A stretch of 64,000 bases of DNA from Aldersonia sp. NBC_00410 (GTDB taxonomy: Bacteria > Actinomycetota > Actinomycetes > Mycobacteriales > Mycobacteriaceae). The notes below the pieces were generated by a model. The model ran no database searches, was not told where the DNA came from, and worked only from the letters and a program-made list of their open reading frames with translations. The stretch spans positions 62,001-126,000 of the forward strand of contig NZ_JAPENM010000004.1 in the NCBI RefSeq assembly GCF_026342035.1, written 5' to 3'. This document shows positions 16,480-24,021 of the stretch, one piece after another. Within the stretch, counting starts at the first letter, position 1. Each line of letters opens with the position of its first letter. Made by a program: the position numbers and the translations under genes.

Positions 16480-16510
16480 TGACCAACACTTGTCGATCGT
16501 TTGACCAACA
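16480..16510 (-). promoter_or_regulatory. paired TGACCAACA elements in the leader
   Basis: The 9-mer TGACCAACA occurs at 16480-16488 and 16502-16510, 22 bp apart, about two helical turns. The same pair with the same 22-bp phasing occurs in front of the next paralogue (19570-19600). The even spacing suggests a protein-binding site or a conserved RNA leader element. Confidence 0.5.
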
Positions 16511-16535
16511 ACGGCGTGCGCGGGAGCGCTCCGGG

Positions 16536-16565
16536 AAACTAGCAGAACCGTAACGGGTGTCACAA
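16536..16565 (-). promoter_or_regulatory. candidate promoter of the paralogue-2 gene
   Basis: On the minus strand TTGTGA (-35-like, 16560-16565) is followed after 18 bp by TAGTTT (16536-16541). The spacer holds GTTACGGTTCTG, also conserved at 19626-19655 and 19790-19819. Strong conservation across three copies, while flanking sequence drifts, supports function. Confidence 0.55.
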
Positions 16566-16632
16566 CATGGTCTAAAACACAAACGTGTCACACCCGGGCC
16601 ACACGCGCGGGCCCGACTTCGGAATGCGACGA

Positions 16633-16664
16633 CAGCGGGTGCCTTCGGTTGAAGGCACCCGCTG
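16633..16664. terminator. 14-bp hairpin after the 942-aa Ig-repeat gene
   Basis: Arms 16633-16646 and 16651-16664 are perfectly complementary around GGTT. The hairpin sits 33 bp beyond the stop of the large Ig-repeat gene on the minus strand and separates it from the promoter of the next paralogue. Confidence 0.75.
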
Positions 16665-16696
16665 CCGTGTTTATTCAGTCCACGAGATCGGTCCGG

Positions 16697-19525
16697 TTAG
16701 AAGGACGAACCGGTGCCTCCCCCGGTGGTGGAGGCCGACACCGTGATCAGGCGCGCGTCCGAGTTCGACGCGATGAATCCGGTGGTGCCGCTGTACTCCG
16801 CGTGGAGGGAGTGGCCGCCGGTGGTGGTGAAGGTGTGCGGCAGGGTCGCCACACCGTTGACCACGGTCACCGGTCCACCGATCGTGTTGGTGCCGTCGAA
16901 GAACTGGACGGTACCGCCGGTCGCTTCGGGGGACACGGTGGCCGACAGCGTCACGGACTGGCCCGTGGTCGCGGTCGCCGGCGCGGTCAGCGTGGTGGTG
17001 GTGTTGACGTCACCCGGTGCGGGGTCGGTCACGGTGATCACGCTGGCCGCCGAGGTGGAGCCGAGGAATCCGGTGGCGCCGCTGTACACCGCGGTGACGC
17101 TGGGTGCGCCCGCTGCGGTGAACGTGTGGGTGAGGACCGCAACGCCCGCGGTCACCGGCGCGGTGCCGATGGAAGCCGCACCGTCGAAGAACTCAACGGT
17201 GCCGCCGTCCCCTTCGGGGGACACGGTCGCCGACAGCGTCACGGACTGGCCCGTGGTCGCGGTCGCCGGCGCGTCCAGCGTGGTGGTGGTGGCAACGTTG
17301 GCCGCCGACACGTCGATCACGCTGGCCGCCGAGGTGGAGCCGAGGAATCCGGTCCCGCCGCTGTACACCGCGGTGATGCTGTGTGCGCCGTTGTCGGTGA
17401 ACGTGTGATCGAGGGTGGCAACACCCGCGTTCACCGCCACCGGGGCACCGAGATCGGTCGCGCCGTCCTTGAACTGCACGGTGCCGCCGGCCTCAGCCGG
17501 GGACACGGTCGCCGACAGCGACACGGACACGCCGTTGGTCGCGGTCGCCGGCACGGTCAGCGCCGTGGTGGTGGCAACGTTGGCCGCCGACACGTCGATC
17601 ACACTGGCCGCCGAGGTGGAGCCGAGGAATCCGGTCCCACCGCTGTACACCGCGGTGATGCTGTGTGCGCCATTGTCGGTGAACGTGTGATCGAGGGTGG
17701 CAACACCCGCGTTCACCGCCACCGGGGCACCGAGATCGGTCGCGCCGTCCTTGAACTGCACGGTGCCACCGGCCTCAGCCGGGGAAACGGTCGCCGACAG
17801 CGACACGGACTGGCCGTTGGTCGCGGTCGCCGGCGCGGTCAGCGCCGTGGTGGTGGCGACGTCAGCCGCCGACACGTCGACCACACTGGCAGCCGAGGTC
17901 GAGGCGAGGAATCCGGTCCCGCCGCTGTACACCGCGGTGATGCTGTGCGCGCCCACTCCGGTGAACGTGTGTGCGAGAGTCGCAACACCCGCGGTCACCG
18001 GCACGGGAGCACCGAGATCGGTCGCGCCGTCCTTGAACTGCACGGTGCCACCGGCCTGAGCCGGGGAAACCGCGGCGGACAGATCCACCGACAGGCCCTC
18101 GGTCGCGGTCGCCGGCGCGGTCAGCGCCGTGGTGGTCGCGACGTCAGCCGCCGACACGTCGACCACACTGGCCGCCGAGGTCGAGGCGAGGAATCCGGTC
18201 CCGCCGCTGTACACCGCGGTGATGCTGTGCGCGCCCACTCCGGTGAACGTGTGCGCGAGAGTCGCAACACCCGTGGTCACCGGCACGGGAGCACCGAGAT
18301 CGGTCGCGCCGTCCTTGAACTGGACGGTGCCGCCGGCCTCAGCCGGGGAAACCGCGGCGGACAGATCCACCGACAGGCCCTCGGTCGCGGTCGCCGGCGC
18401 GGTCAGCGCCGTGGTGGTGGCGACGTTAGCCGCCGACACGTCGACCACACTGGCAGCCGAGGTAGAGGTGATGAATCCAGCTGCGCCGCTGTACACCGCG
18501 GTGATGCTGTGTGCGCCATTGTCGGTGAACGTGTGATCGAGGGTGGCAACACCCGCGTTCACCGCCACCGGGGCACCGAGATCGGTCGCGCCGTCCTTGA
18601 ACTGCACGGTGCCACCGGCCTCAGCCGGGGAAACGGTCGCCGACAGCGACACGGACTGGCCGTTGGTCGCGGTCGCCGGCGCGGTCAGCGCGGTGGTGGT
18701 GGCAACGTCAGCCGCGGTCACGTTGATCGTGGCCAGGGGGCCAGCACCCGCGTTCAGCGCGCCATTCTTGGTGTCCGAGGGGACGCAACGGGTGGGTGCC
18801 CACTGGGTGCCGAGGAGGCTGGCCTTGGCGAGCAGGGTGTACCAGTTCTCGTTGTTGTTGTACAAGGCGGCATTGCCGGTGGTCCGAAGCTTCGGCTGGA
18901 TGACGCCGGGGGCTCCGGCCACGACCGTGATGTCGACGGCGGGCAGCTGGAACCAGCTGTCACCGGCCGCATTGACGCTGCCGTCGAGGTTCTTCTTGGT
19001 CTTCGCCGCGACGATGCCGCCCTCGGAGTTGGTGCTGTTGTTCGCGCCGTTTGCGATAACCGCGTTGTTTCCGGACAGGCGCACGATCGTACCGGCCGGA
19101 TCGGCGACACCGGAGGTGTTGACGCGCAGCACGTTGGGGGCGACGCCGGTATTGACGTTAACGCCGGTGCCGGGCACGACTGCGGCGCTGACGAAGGTGG
19201 AGTTCGCCGGGATCGCGTAGTCGGCCTTGAGTCGTGTGATGTTTGTCGTGGTGGCGCCCGAATCCTTGTCCGGGTAGGCCGACGCCAGGTTCTGAACCCG
19301 GTAGGTGAAGGTCTGGCCTGCCTGAACCGCCGCCGGAGCGTCGACAGTGACCGAGTAGGCGGTCGGCTTGTCCACGTTGCCGATGATCGAGGTGGCGGCA
19401 CAGAAGTCCGTGAAGTTCACGGCGGTAGTGACAGCGGAGGCGGGGGTGCCGGTTAAGGCAAGCCCCGCGGCTACAGCGACGGCGCTGGTGGCCGCCACTG
19501 TGCCCCTAAGGGAACGTCGAGACAT
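16697..19525 (-). CDS. secreted Ig-like repeat protein, 7 repeats (paralogue 3)
   Basis: A 942-aa exported protein with a signal peptide (ending GTPASAVTT), the same N-terminal domain with paired Cys (TDFCAATS, PTRCVPSD), and seven Ig-like repeats of about 94 residues beginning (D/N)VATTTALTAPATA. Repeats 1-5 are nearly identical in protein and DNA, repeats 6-7 more distant and closer to those of the paralogues. The tail is TTGGGTGSSF. The expansion relative to the three-repeat paralogues points to recent recombination among units. It is likely a surface or envelope protein of variable length. The promoter candidate is at 19626-19655. Confidence 0.88.
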   Translation of the reverse strand: MSRRSLRGTVAATSAVAVAAGLALTGTPASAVTTAVNFTDFCAATSIIGNVDKPTAYSVTVDAPAAVQAGQTFTYRVQNLASAYPDKDSGATTTNITRLKADYAIPANSTFVSAAVVPGTGVNVNTGVAPNVLRVNTSGVADPAGTIVRLSGNNAVIANGANNSTNSEGGIVAAKTKKNLDGSVNAAGDSWFQLPAVDITVVAGAPGVIQPKLRTTGNAALYNNNENWYTLLAKASLLGTQWAPTRCVPSDTKNGALNAGAGPLATINVTAADVATTTALTAPATATNGQSVSLSATVSPAEAGGTVQFKDGATDLGAPVAVNAGVATLDHTFTDNGAHSITAVYSGAAGFITSTSAASVVDVSAANVATTTALTAPATATEGLSVDLSAAVSPAEAGGTVQFKDGATDLGAPVPVTTGVATLAHTFTGVGAHSITAVYSGGTGFLASTSAASVVDVSAADVATTTALTAPATATEGLSVDLSAAVSPAQAGGTVQFKDGATDLGAPVPVTAGVATLAHTFTGVGAHSITAVYSGGTGFLASTSAASVVDVSAADVATTTALTAPATATNGQSVSLSATVSPAEAGGTVQFKDGATDLGAPVAVNAGVATLDHTFTDNGAHSITAVYSGGTGFLGSTSAASVIDVSAANVATTTALTVPATATNGVSVSLSATVSPAEAGGTVQFKDGATDLGAPVAVNAGVATLDHTFTDNGAHSITAVYSGGTGFLGSTSAASVIDVSAANVATTTTLDAPATATTGQSVTLSATVSPEGDGGTVEFFDGAASIGTAPVTAGVAVLTHTFTAAGAPSVTAVYSGATGFLGSTSAASVITVTDPAPGDVNTTTTLTAPATATTGQSVTLSATVSPEATGGTVQFFDGTNTIGGPVTVVNGVATLPHTFTTTGGHSLHAEYSGTTGFIASNSDARLITVSASTTGGGTGSSF
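17280..18715 (-). repeat. array of near-identical ~282-bp Ig-domain repeats
   Basis: Five consecutive units of about 282 bp inside the 942-aa gene share long exact stretches; for example the segments around 17339-17600, 17621-17880 and 18480-18720 are almost the same. Because identity extends through synonymous sites, the array looks recently amplified or homogenised by gene conversion. Confidence 0.8.
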
Positions 19526-19569
19526 AGGTAACAGAGTCTTTCGTCAGGGGATAACCGATGTTGAACTTT

Positions 19570-19655
19570 TGACCAACAGATGTTGAGCATCTGACCAACA
19601 ACGGCGTGCGCAGGGGCGCACGGGGAACTTAACAGAACCGTAACGCGCGTCACAA
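19570..19655 (-). promoter_or_regulatory. promoter and leader elements of the 942-aa gene
   Basis: TTGTGA at 19650-19655, an 18-bp spacer with GTTACGGTTCTG and TAAGTT at 19626-19631 (minus strand) form a promoter-like pair. Downstream in the leader are TGACCAACA elements at 19570-19578 and 19592-19600, with the same 22-bp phasing as in the upstream region of paralogue 2. Confidence 0.55.
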
Positions 19656-19767
19656 TAGGGTCTTAAATACGAACAGGTCACACCCAGGTCAGCGCGCTGG
19701 CCACACTTCAGAACGCGACCAACCGCATGGTCAAGCGCCTATTCGAGAGTGCTGAGCACGACGCTTG

Positions 19768-19888
19768 ACGTGCGCGGGAGCGCGTCCGGAACATAACAGA
19801 GCCGTAACAAGCGTCACAATATGGTCTAAAACACACATGCGTCACACCCAGGCCACGTCGCGGGCCAGACTTCAGAACGCGACGACCA
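19768..19888 (-). repeat. orphan third copy of the Ig-gene promoter region
   Basis: This stretch matches the upstream regions of both Ig-repeat genes: CGTGCGCGGGAGCG, the promoter pair TTGTGA (19814-19819)/TATGTT (19790-19795) with the conserved GTTACG spacer element, and the far-upstream GTCACACCCAGGCCA and TTCAGAACGCGACGAC. No Ig gene follows it directly; the 942-aa gene has its own copy about 160 bp downstream. It is the remnant of a lost or recombined fourth unit, or a second promoter. Confidence 0.75.
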
Positions 19889-20364
19889 GATGGCCAAGAG
19901 CGACCAAATCTGTTGCGGAGATCTCGAGCGCGCGGGCGCGGTGCTGACGGGCGGATTACAGCCGGAAGTCGCGCGCCGAGGCCCTTGGACGACGGCGGCG
20001 AGGCCGACCCGACGAGGCCTGGCAGGACTCGGAGATCATCGAAGCGCAGGCGAGGAAGTCGAAGAACGCGCCCCGGCCGACTCGAGTTCGCCCGCCGTTT
20101 CGAAATAAGCCGCGCGGCAGCGCCACTGACTCACGGATTCTGCAGCGCTGCAACCGGATACGTTAGCGGCAGACTAGCGGCCATGCAGAAGCGTAGGCGC
20201 AGCGACGCCTGCGCCGGTTGGGTGCCGTCACGCCGCCCGCTTTTGCACCGGCTAGACCTCCGCCGCACCGAGCGGGCGGTGCGCAAAGGCAGCATTCTTG
20301 GTCGTCCTACGAGTCCGTGACCAGCACATATTCGGTTGTCGCCCGTCCCTGCCAGGGTGGACGT
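19889..20364. other. non-coding stretch, no gene supported
   Basis: About 480 bp without a convincing coding region; frames here are short and show no recognisable motif. The right part (about 20240-20364) resembles 23880-24016, the 3' flank of tRNA-Cys: both contain a GACCAGCAC-TATTCGGTTG stretch and a CCTGCCAGGG stem-loop. It is therefore a duplicated tRNA flank. Confidence 0.6.
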
Positions 20365-20414
20365 TGCGAGCGAGTGACGGGATTCGAACCCGTGTAACGG
20401 CCTTGCAGGCCGGT
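20365..20414 (-). repeat. tRNA-Cys 3'-half copy, internal att-like site
   Basis: The bases TGCGAGCGAGTGACGGGATT onward through the anticodon arm (TTGCAGGCCGGT) match 24018-24068 with one deletion and one substitution, then diverge where the D-arm would begin. It encodes only the anticodon arm, T-arm and 3' end, so it is not a functional tRNA. It bounds the 3.7-kb segment that ends at the intact tRNA-Cys and is the expected product of integration into that tRNA. Confidence 0.85.
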
Positions 20415-20601
20415 TGACACAGTTGCTGAAGGTTGCTGACACCCACGATTTGTGCAGGTAAGGGCGCTTCATGTGTAGTTGCTGGCCGTTCGCTGGCGGC
20501 AGCGTACCTCCGCCGTACCTCCAGTGGGCGTGGCACGCTGGACTGTCGGTGCGGCGTGGGAGAATTGTGGTGGCATCACGACGAGCTCCGACGGAGGAAG
20601 C

Positions 20602-20886
20602 GTGCGCGCGTACTGGCCGTGGTTGGGCACCACCGTTATCGCGCTGATTGCGATCGCAATCAGCGCACCGCCAGTCCTCACGGCCTGGCCGCGATGGGTC
20701 CTGTTAGGGGTCGGCGCGCTGCTACTGGTCGGGGTGCTGCTGTCGTTTCCTTGGCCGACATCCAATGGCCCGCGCCCGGTGCTGGGCGGCGGGGTCAAGC
20801 AAGTTCAGCGCGCTGGCAAGAATTCCAAGCTGGTGCAAGGCCGCGATATCACCATCAACGGCGGAATGGGTGATCAGCGGCCATGA
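20602..20886 (+). CDS. small two-TM protein with QxAGxxS-QGRDI motif
   Basis: A 94-aa protein with two membrane segments (about residues 6-24 and 29-48) and a soluble C-terminal tail VKQVQRAGKNSKLVQGRDITING. Motifs of this Q-x-A-G-x-x-S-x-x-x-Q-x-R-D-I type recur in bacterial conflict and defence proteins as a short beta-repeat. GTG 20602 is chosen for GGAGG at 20593-20597 and because the membrane segment follows at once; the frame is open further upstream. The stop overlaps the next ATG (ATGA), so the two proteins are coupled. Base composition turns visibly AT-richer from here. Function unknown. Confidence 0.7.
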   Translation: MRAYWPWLGTTVIALIAIAISAPPVLTAWPRWVLLGVGALLLVGVLLSFPWPTSNGPRPVLGGGVKQVQRAGKNSKLVQGRDITINGGMGDQRP

Positions 20887-21941
20887 AAGACCAACGCCAA
20901 GAAGCTGGAGATAGTTCCAATCTGTACCAAGGGCAGAGCGTTGAAGTCCACAACCACGGACCAACCATTCAAGAGGTTCGGGATATTGCAAAGGGAGTGT
21001 TTTACGAGAATTACCTAGTCCTCTCTGACCGAGCGATGGCAGAAGTTCGGGATCGTATTAATGAGTTCACTGACCTATTGCTGACAAAGCTATTCACCTC
21101 ACCTCCGGAAAACGTCGAAGAGTTCGATACGCCACGAATGCTTGCGGCCACATACAAGGCCCAAAAGCAATACGCCGAGTCTGGCGACCGAGAGCTCGCC
21201 GAAATACTTGCGGACATTCTTGTTGCAATGTCAGGAGCAGAATCCAGAAGCCTTGAAGACATCATTCTAAATCAGGCAGTCGAGGTGGCTGGTAAGTTGA
21301 CGCCAAACCAGATCAACGGCGTTGCCACAATCGTTAGCTTGCTGTTGATCGATTTAAAAGAGTACCCCTCGACCGTCACAGCCTTGTTCGATTTCGTTGA
21401 TGAGCTGGTCAAGCCGTACTATGGTCACATACCAGTAAAATCCGCGGAATACCGGTACATGAGCGCATTGGGCGTAATATCTGAGCTCCCAAGTCCCCTT
21501 GACCCCTTTGAGATGCTCACGGCCCATAACCCAGGGTTATTCGTAAAGGGATTTACGCTCGACTCCCTCCCGGCGGAACTAAAGATCTACACGATGCCGC
21601 CGCACGACGGTGGCGAATACTTTGAGGAACATCCGGATCATCCAAAATTCTTCAGGGTCAAGCTACCGATAGTGCGACTGATTCGTGAGCGACAACGCGC
21701 CAATCGTCTCGATTCACCCCCTTATACTTTCCTGGAACAGTTCGTGACAAGGTACGCATTGGGGTCTCGTCAGATTCGAACCTTGTGCCATCGCCACAAG
21801 CCCGAACTCGCGACGTTCCTTGATACGCTGGCGAACTCTCGGGCGGTGGATTTCCGACCAAGTTCCGTCGGAATCGCCATTGGCCACGCGGCAATGAGAA
21901 GACGCCTACCGTCGATATCCCTCGACGATCTCCTCCACTAG
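20883..21941 (+). CDS. LPO_1073/Vpar_1526-like protein, possible defence partner
   Basis: A 352-aa protein without membrane segments. The N-terminus repeats the motif of its partner (QEAGDSSNLYQGQSVEVHNHG), then a mostly helical region (EVRDIAKGVFYENYLVLSDRAMAEVRDRINEFTDLLLTKLF) continues to the end. It resembles the family named LPO_1073/Vpar_1526, scattered proteins of unknown function. Codon use and composition are markedly less GC-rich than all neighbours, indicating recent transfer. It overlaps the two-TM gene by 4 nt and sits between two tRNA-Cys att-like copies beside phage debris. A sensor-effector membrane pair is plausible, but nothing catalytic can be seen. Confidence 0.7.
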   Translation: MKDQRQEAGDSSNLYQGQSVEVHNHGPTIQEVRDIAKGVFYENYLVLSDRAMAEVRDRINEFTDLLLTKLFTSPPENVEEFDTPRMLAATYKAQKQYAESGDRELAEILADILVAMSGAESRSLEDIILNQAVEVAGKLTPNQINGVATIVSLLLIDLKEYPSTVTALFDFVDELVKPYYGHIPVKSAEYRYMSALGVISELPSPLDPFEMLTAHNPGLFVKGFTLDSLPAELKIYTMPPHDGGEYFEEHPDHPKFFRVKLPIVRLIRERQRANRLDSPPYTFLEQFVTRYALGSRQIRTLCHRHKPELATFLDTLANSRAVDFRPSSVGIAIGHAAMRRRLPSISLDDLLH

Positions 21942-21963
21942 TCTGCTCAGAATTGGGTTCGCA

Positions 21964-22311
21964 TCAGCCGCGCCACAACGCCACTACATTCTCCACCTGC
22001 GGCGGCCAGGGAGCCATTGCACCTAGTGCCGTCATGGCGTCCGTGTGGTCGTCCTCGAACAGGTGCGCGTACACGCCCAGCGTGACATTGGTGTTGGCGT
22101 GCCCCATGAACTTGCTGAGAACGAACGGCTGGATGCCCGCTGCGATGCACAGGCTGGCGTAGGTGTGCTGCAGGCTGTGGAAGTCGTGGCCGGTGGGATA
22201 CCCGCCCCAGAGAGGTTGGCGCGCAACAGAGCCGGGCGGAACACCCCGCCGTAGAAGTTGCGATGCACCACCGGCAGGTCCCAGTCCAGCACCAACCCCA
22301 CCGACGCCGAG
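21964..22311 (-). pseudogene. tyrosine recombinase (phage integrase) C-terminal fragment
   Basis: Two minus-strand frames together rebuild an integrase C-terminus: DWDLPVVHRNFYGGVFRPALLRANLSG in one, then after a frameshift near 22205 HDFHSLQHTYASLCIAAGI, KFMGHANTNVTLGVYAHLFEDD in the other. The catalytic Tyr (VYAHL) and His (MGHA) remain, but the usual box II Arg is Gln (HSLQHTY). With the frameshift and the missing N-terminal half it must be inactive. It would have belonged to the element that used tRNA-Cys. Confidence 0.85.
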
Positions 22312-22745
22312 ACCATCGCCACTTTTGGCCGGGGCGTGGTCACCAACAGCACGGAGAGTAAGTACGACTTCGTCCAAAGTAGCTTGGCCCCTGCCTATCT
22401 CACCGAGGAGAACGTCATCGGCAAGGTAGCACCCGGTACGTTCGGCGGACTGGAAGTACTCGGCAGCTACGGGCCAGCCTGGGTCTGTCCGTCGTTTTAC
22501 CTGCCACCGGGCTACGTGGCCACCATCGCCACCGACGGACCCAACGCCGCGCTGAACCCGGTCGCGTTCCGACAGCACGTCAACCCGGCTTACCAAGGGC
22601 TGCGGATCATTCCGGGCCGCGACCAGCGATATCCACTGCGAGATTCCTTCTTCGCGAGGGGCTTCGGCTGCGGGGTTCGGTACCGGGGTGCCGCGTGCGT
22701 GGTCCAGGTGACCGCAGGCACCACCTACACCCCGCCGACCTGGGC
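22312..22745 (+). pseudogene. phage major capsid-like C-terminal fragment
   Basis: The plus frame reads TIATFGRGVVTNSTESKYDF, VYLTEEN-like APAYLTEENVIGKVAPGTFG, then VNPAYQGLRIIPGRDQRYPL and FFARGFGCGVRYRGAACVVQ. In my reading this resembles the C-terminal half of actinophage HK97-fold capsid proteins. The N-terminal half is absent and the left edge abuts the integrase fragment head to head, implying a deletion between two formerly distant phage genes. An open frame continues to 22917 out of any expected alignment. Confidence 0.6.
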
Positions 22746-22754
22746 GTGGTCGGG

Positions 22755-23078
22755 ATGGGCGTCCCGGCGAATGAGTCCATGCTTGGCAAGGCGAGCGAGT
22801 TCCAGCCCGGCCCCGACGCCGGCGAATTTTCGTGGGGTGCGGGCCTGGTGCCGAAGGGTAACGAAGCCCTGCCCCCGGACCAGGGCGGAATGTATTCCGG
22901 CAAGTGCCCGCCGCTGACCGAGACCGCAGCCGCAGCCTCCACCGAGCAACGCTATGAGGCTCGCCGTGCCGCCCATCTGACCGCCCTGGATGCCGAACTG
23001 GCCGCCCGGCGCGGTGATGTGCTGGACGGCGCGGGTGACGCCCCCATGGCTCCCGTCTGGGTGAAGGTGGCATGGTGA
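22755..23078 (+). CDS. phage-derived small protein, possibly remnant
   Basis: A 107-aa frame (ATG 22755; GTG 22746 also possible) following the capsid fragment: PANESMLGKASEFQPGPDAG, a Glu/Ala-rich helix (TETAAAASTEQRYEARRAAHLTALDAELAARRG) and a short VWVKVAW end. Its position after the capsid gene would suit a small head protein, but it could also be the shifted tail of the capsid frame. No clear ribosome-binding site. The following 198 bp (23079-23276) hold nothing recognisable. Confidence 0.4.
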   Translation: MGVPANESMLGKASEFQPGPDAGEFSWGAGLVPKGNEALPPDQGGMYSGKCPPLTETAAAASTEQRYEARRAAHLTALDAELAARRGDVLDGAGDAPMAPVWVKVAW

Positions 23079-23276
23079 GCGCCCGACGCAGCAGCTACAG
23101 GCGAGACCGGCTCGGCCGGTTCGCCGGGCAGACGCTCAAACGCCAGCAGCCGCCCGCCCTCTAGACCTCGAGGGCGTGGCCACCATCCACGCGCTTCCGA
23201 GTCCGCGCCCTTCGTCGCACAAGCCCGGCGAGGGGCGCGGTGCTGTTCGGGTGCTGGGCGCTCAGGGTATCCACGC

Positions 23277-23714
23277 CTATATGTATTTGGTGTACTGCGG
23301 GCAATAGGACTTTATCGCGGCGTCTACAAACGCGTCGGCTGCGGCGATGTTGCCAAGTACGCGCATCTCCACAACAGGAGCGCTGTCGAACACATCTGCG
23401 ATGTAAGCAACCGTCTCCGAATGTATCCGAGTGGGCGGCGTCGTATATTCCAATCCTTCGATGTGACTGCAGACCGCCGCAGCCCCGCTCACAAATCGGC
23501 TCGGACTTCCCTGCACATCGATTCCGTTCACCTCCAGCGTGCGAATGAAACCCGCGTCTCCGGTTGGCAGACTGGAAGTCGTTAAGGCCGATCTCGTCGT
23601 GGTCCTTGAGCTTGAGGATAAACCGGCGGACGATGATTCGTCACTGCCGCAGCCCGCCGCGAAAACCATCGCAGCAAGTGCTGCCAGGCAGATGGGTCTT
23701 GTCGCGGTCCGCAT
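23277..23714 (-). CDS. secreted lipoprotein, DUF732-like
   Basis: A 145-aa protein with a lipoprotein signal (MRTATRPICLAALAAMVFAAGC, Cys at the lipobox), a Ser/Thr-rich linker and a compact domain containing FIRTLEVNGIDV, a central AAAVCSHIEGL and a late Cys (SYCPQY). One-helix-pair domains of this pattern with two Cys are typical of DUF732 proteins of Mycobacteriales. ATG 23714 is chosen because it starts the signal peptide; the upstream frame has no such feature. It is located between phage debris and tRNA-Cys. Function unknown. Confidence 0.7.
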   Translation of the reverse strand: MRTATRPICLAALAAMVFAAGCGSDESSSAGLSSSSRTTTRSALTTSSLPTGDAGFIRTLEVNGIDVQGSPSRFVSGAAAVCSHIEGLEYTTPPTRIHSETVAYIADVFDSAPVVEMRVLGNIAAADAFVDAAIKSYCPQYTKYI

Positions 23715-23995
23715 ATGCCCGATCCTGTCGGCAATAGCCGGAATGTCCAGACTGTACCCCGACTGCCGGTGCTCTCGTCGCATTCCTGACGACAGCGGCT
23801 CCCCCATCCGACATTTAGCCGAGCAGGAACGTCAAACGCATACCGTGCCGCACTGCGGGCCTCGCCCGGCTGTACCTCCGCCTCAGCTATTCAGGCCGTG
23901 CGTAGCGGTACGCAAACGGTGCCCGCTAGTGCGCAGAAGGTGGCATCTGCCGCCATCCCACGAGCCTCTGACCAGCACGTATTCGGTTGTGTTCA

Positions 23996-24013
23996 CCGCC
24001 CCTGCCAGGGCGG
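23996..24013 (-). terminator. stem-loop after tRNA-Cys
   Basis: CCGCCC and GGGCGG pair around CTGCCA just beyond the tRNA 3' end on the minus strand. The equivalent (with GTCCCTGCCAGGGTGGAC) is found beside the partial copy at 20365-20414. Confidence 0.55.
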
Positions 24014-24021
24014 ATGTCGCG

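Noticed and set aside
16435-16563. N-terminal extension of the 572-aa Ig protein
   Set aside because: The segment before MSRRSLRG covers the leader and the candidate promoter elements and would bury the signal peptide.
16649-19456. 935-aa plus-strand frame with His/Gly/Arg repeats
   Set aside because: It is an antisense mirror of the seven Ig repeats; its periodicity comes from the real gene on the other strand.
20131-20472. 113-aa minus frame containing GFESRHSLAT
   Set aside because: This peptide is the well-known artefact of translating a tRNA T-arm; the region is a partial tRNA copy.
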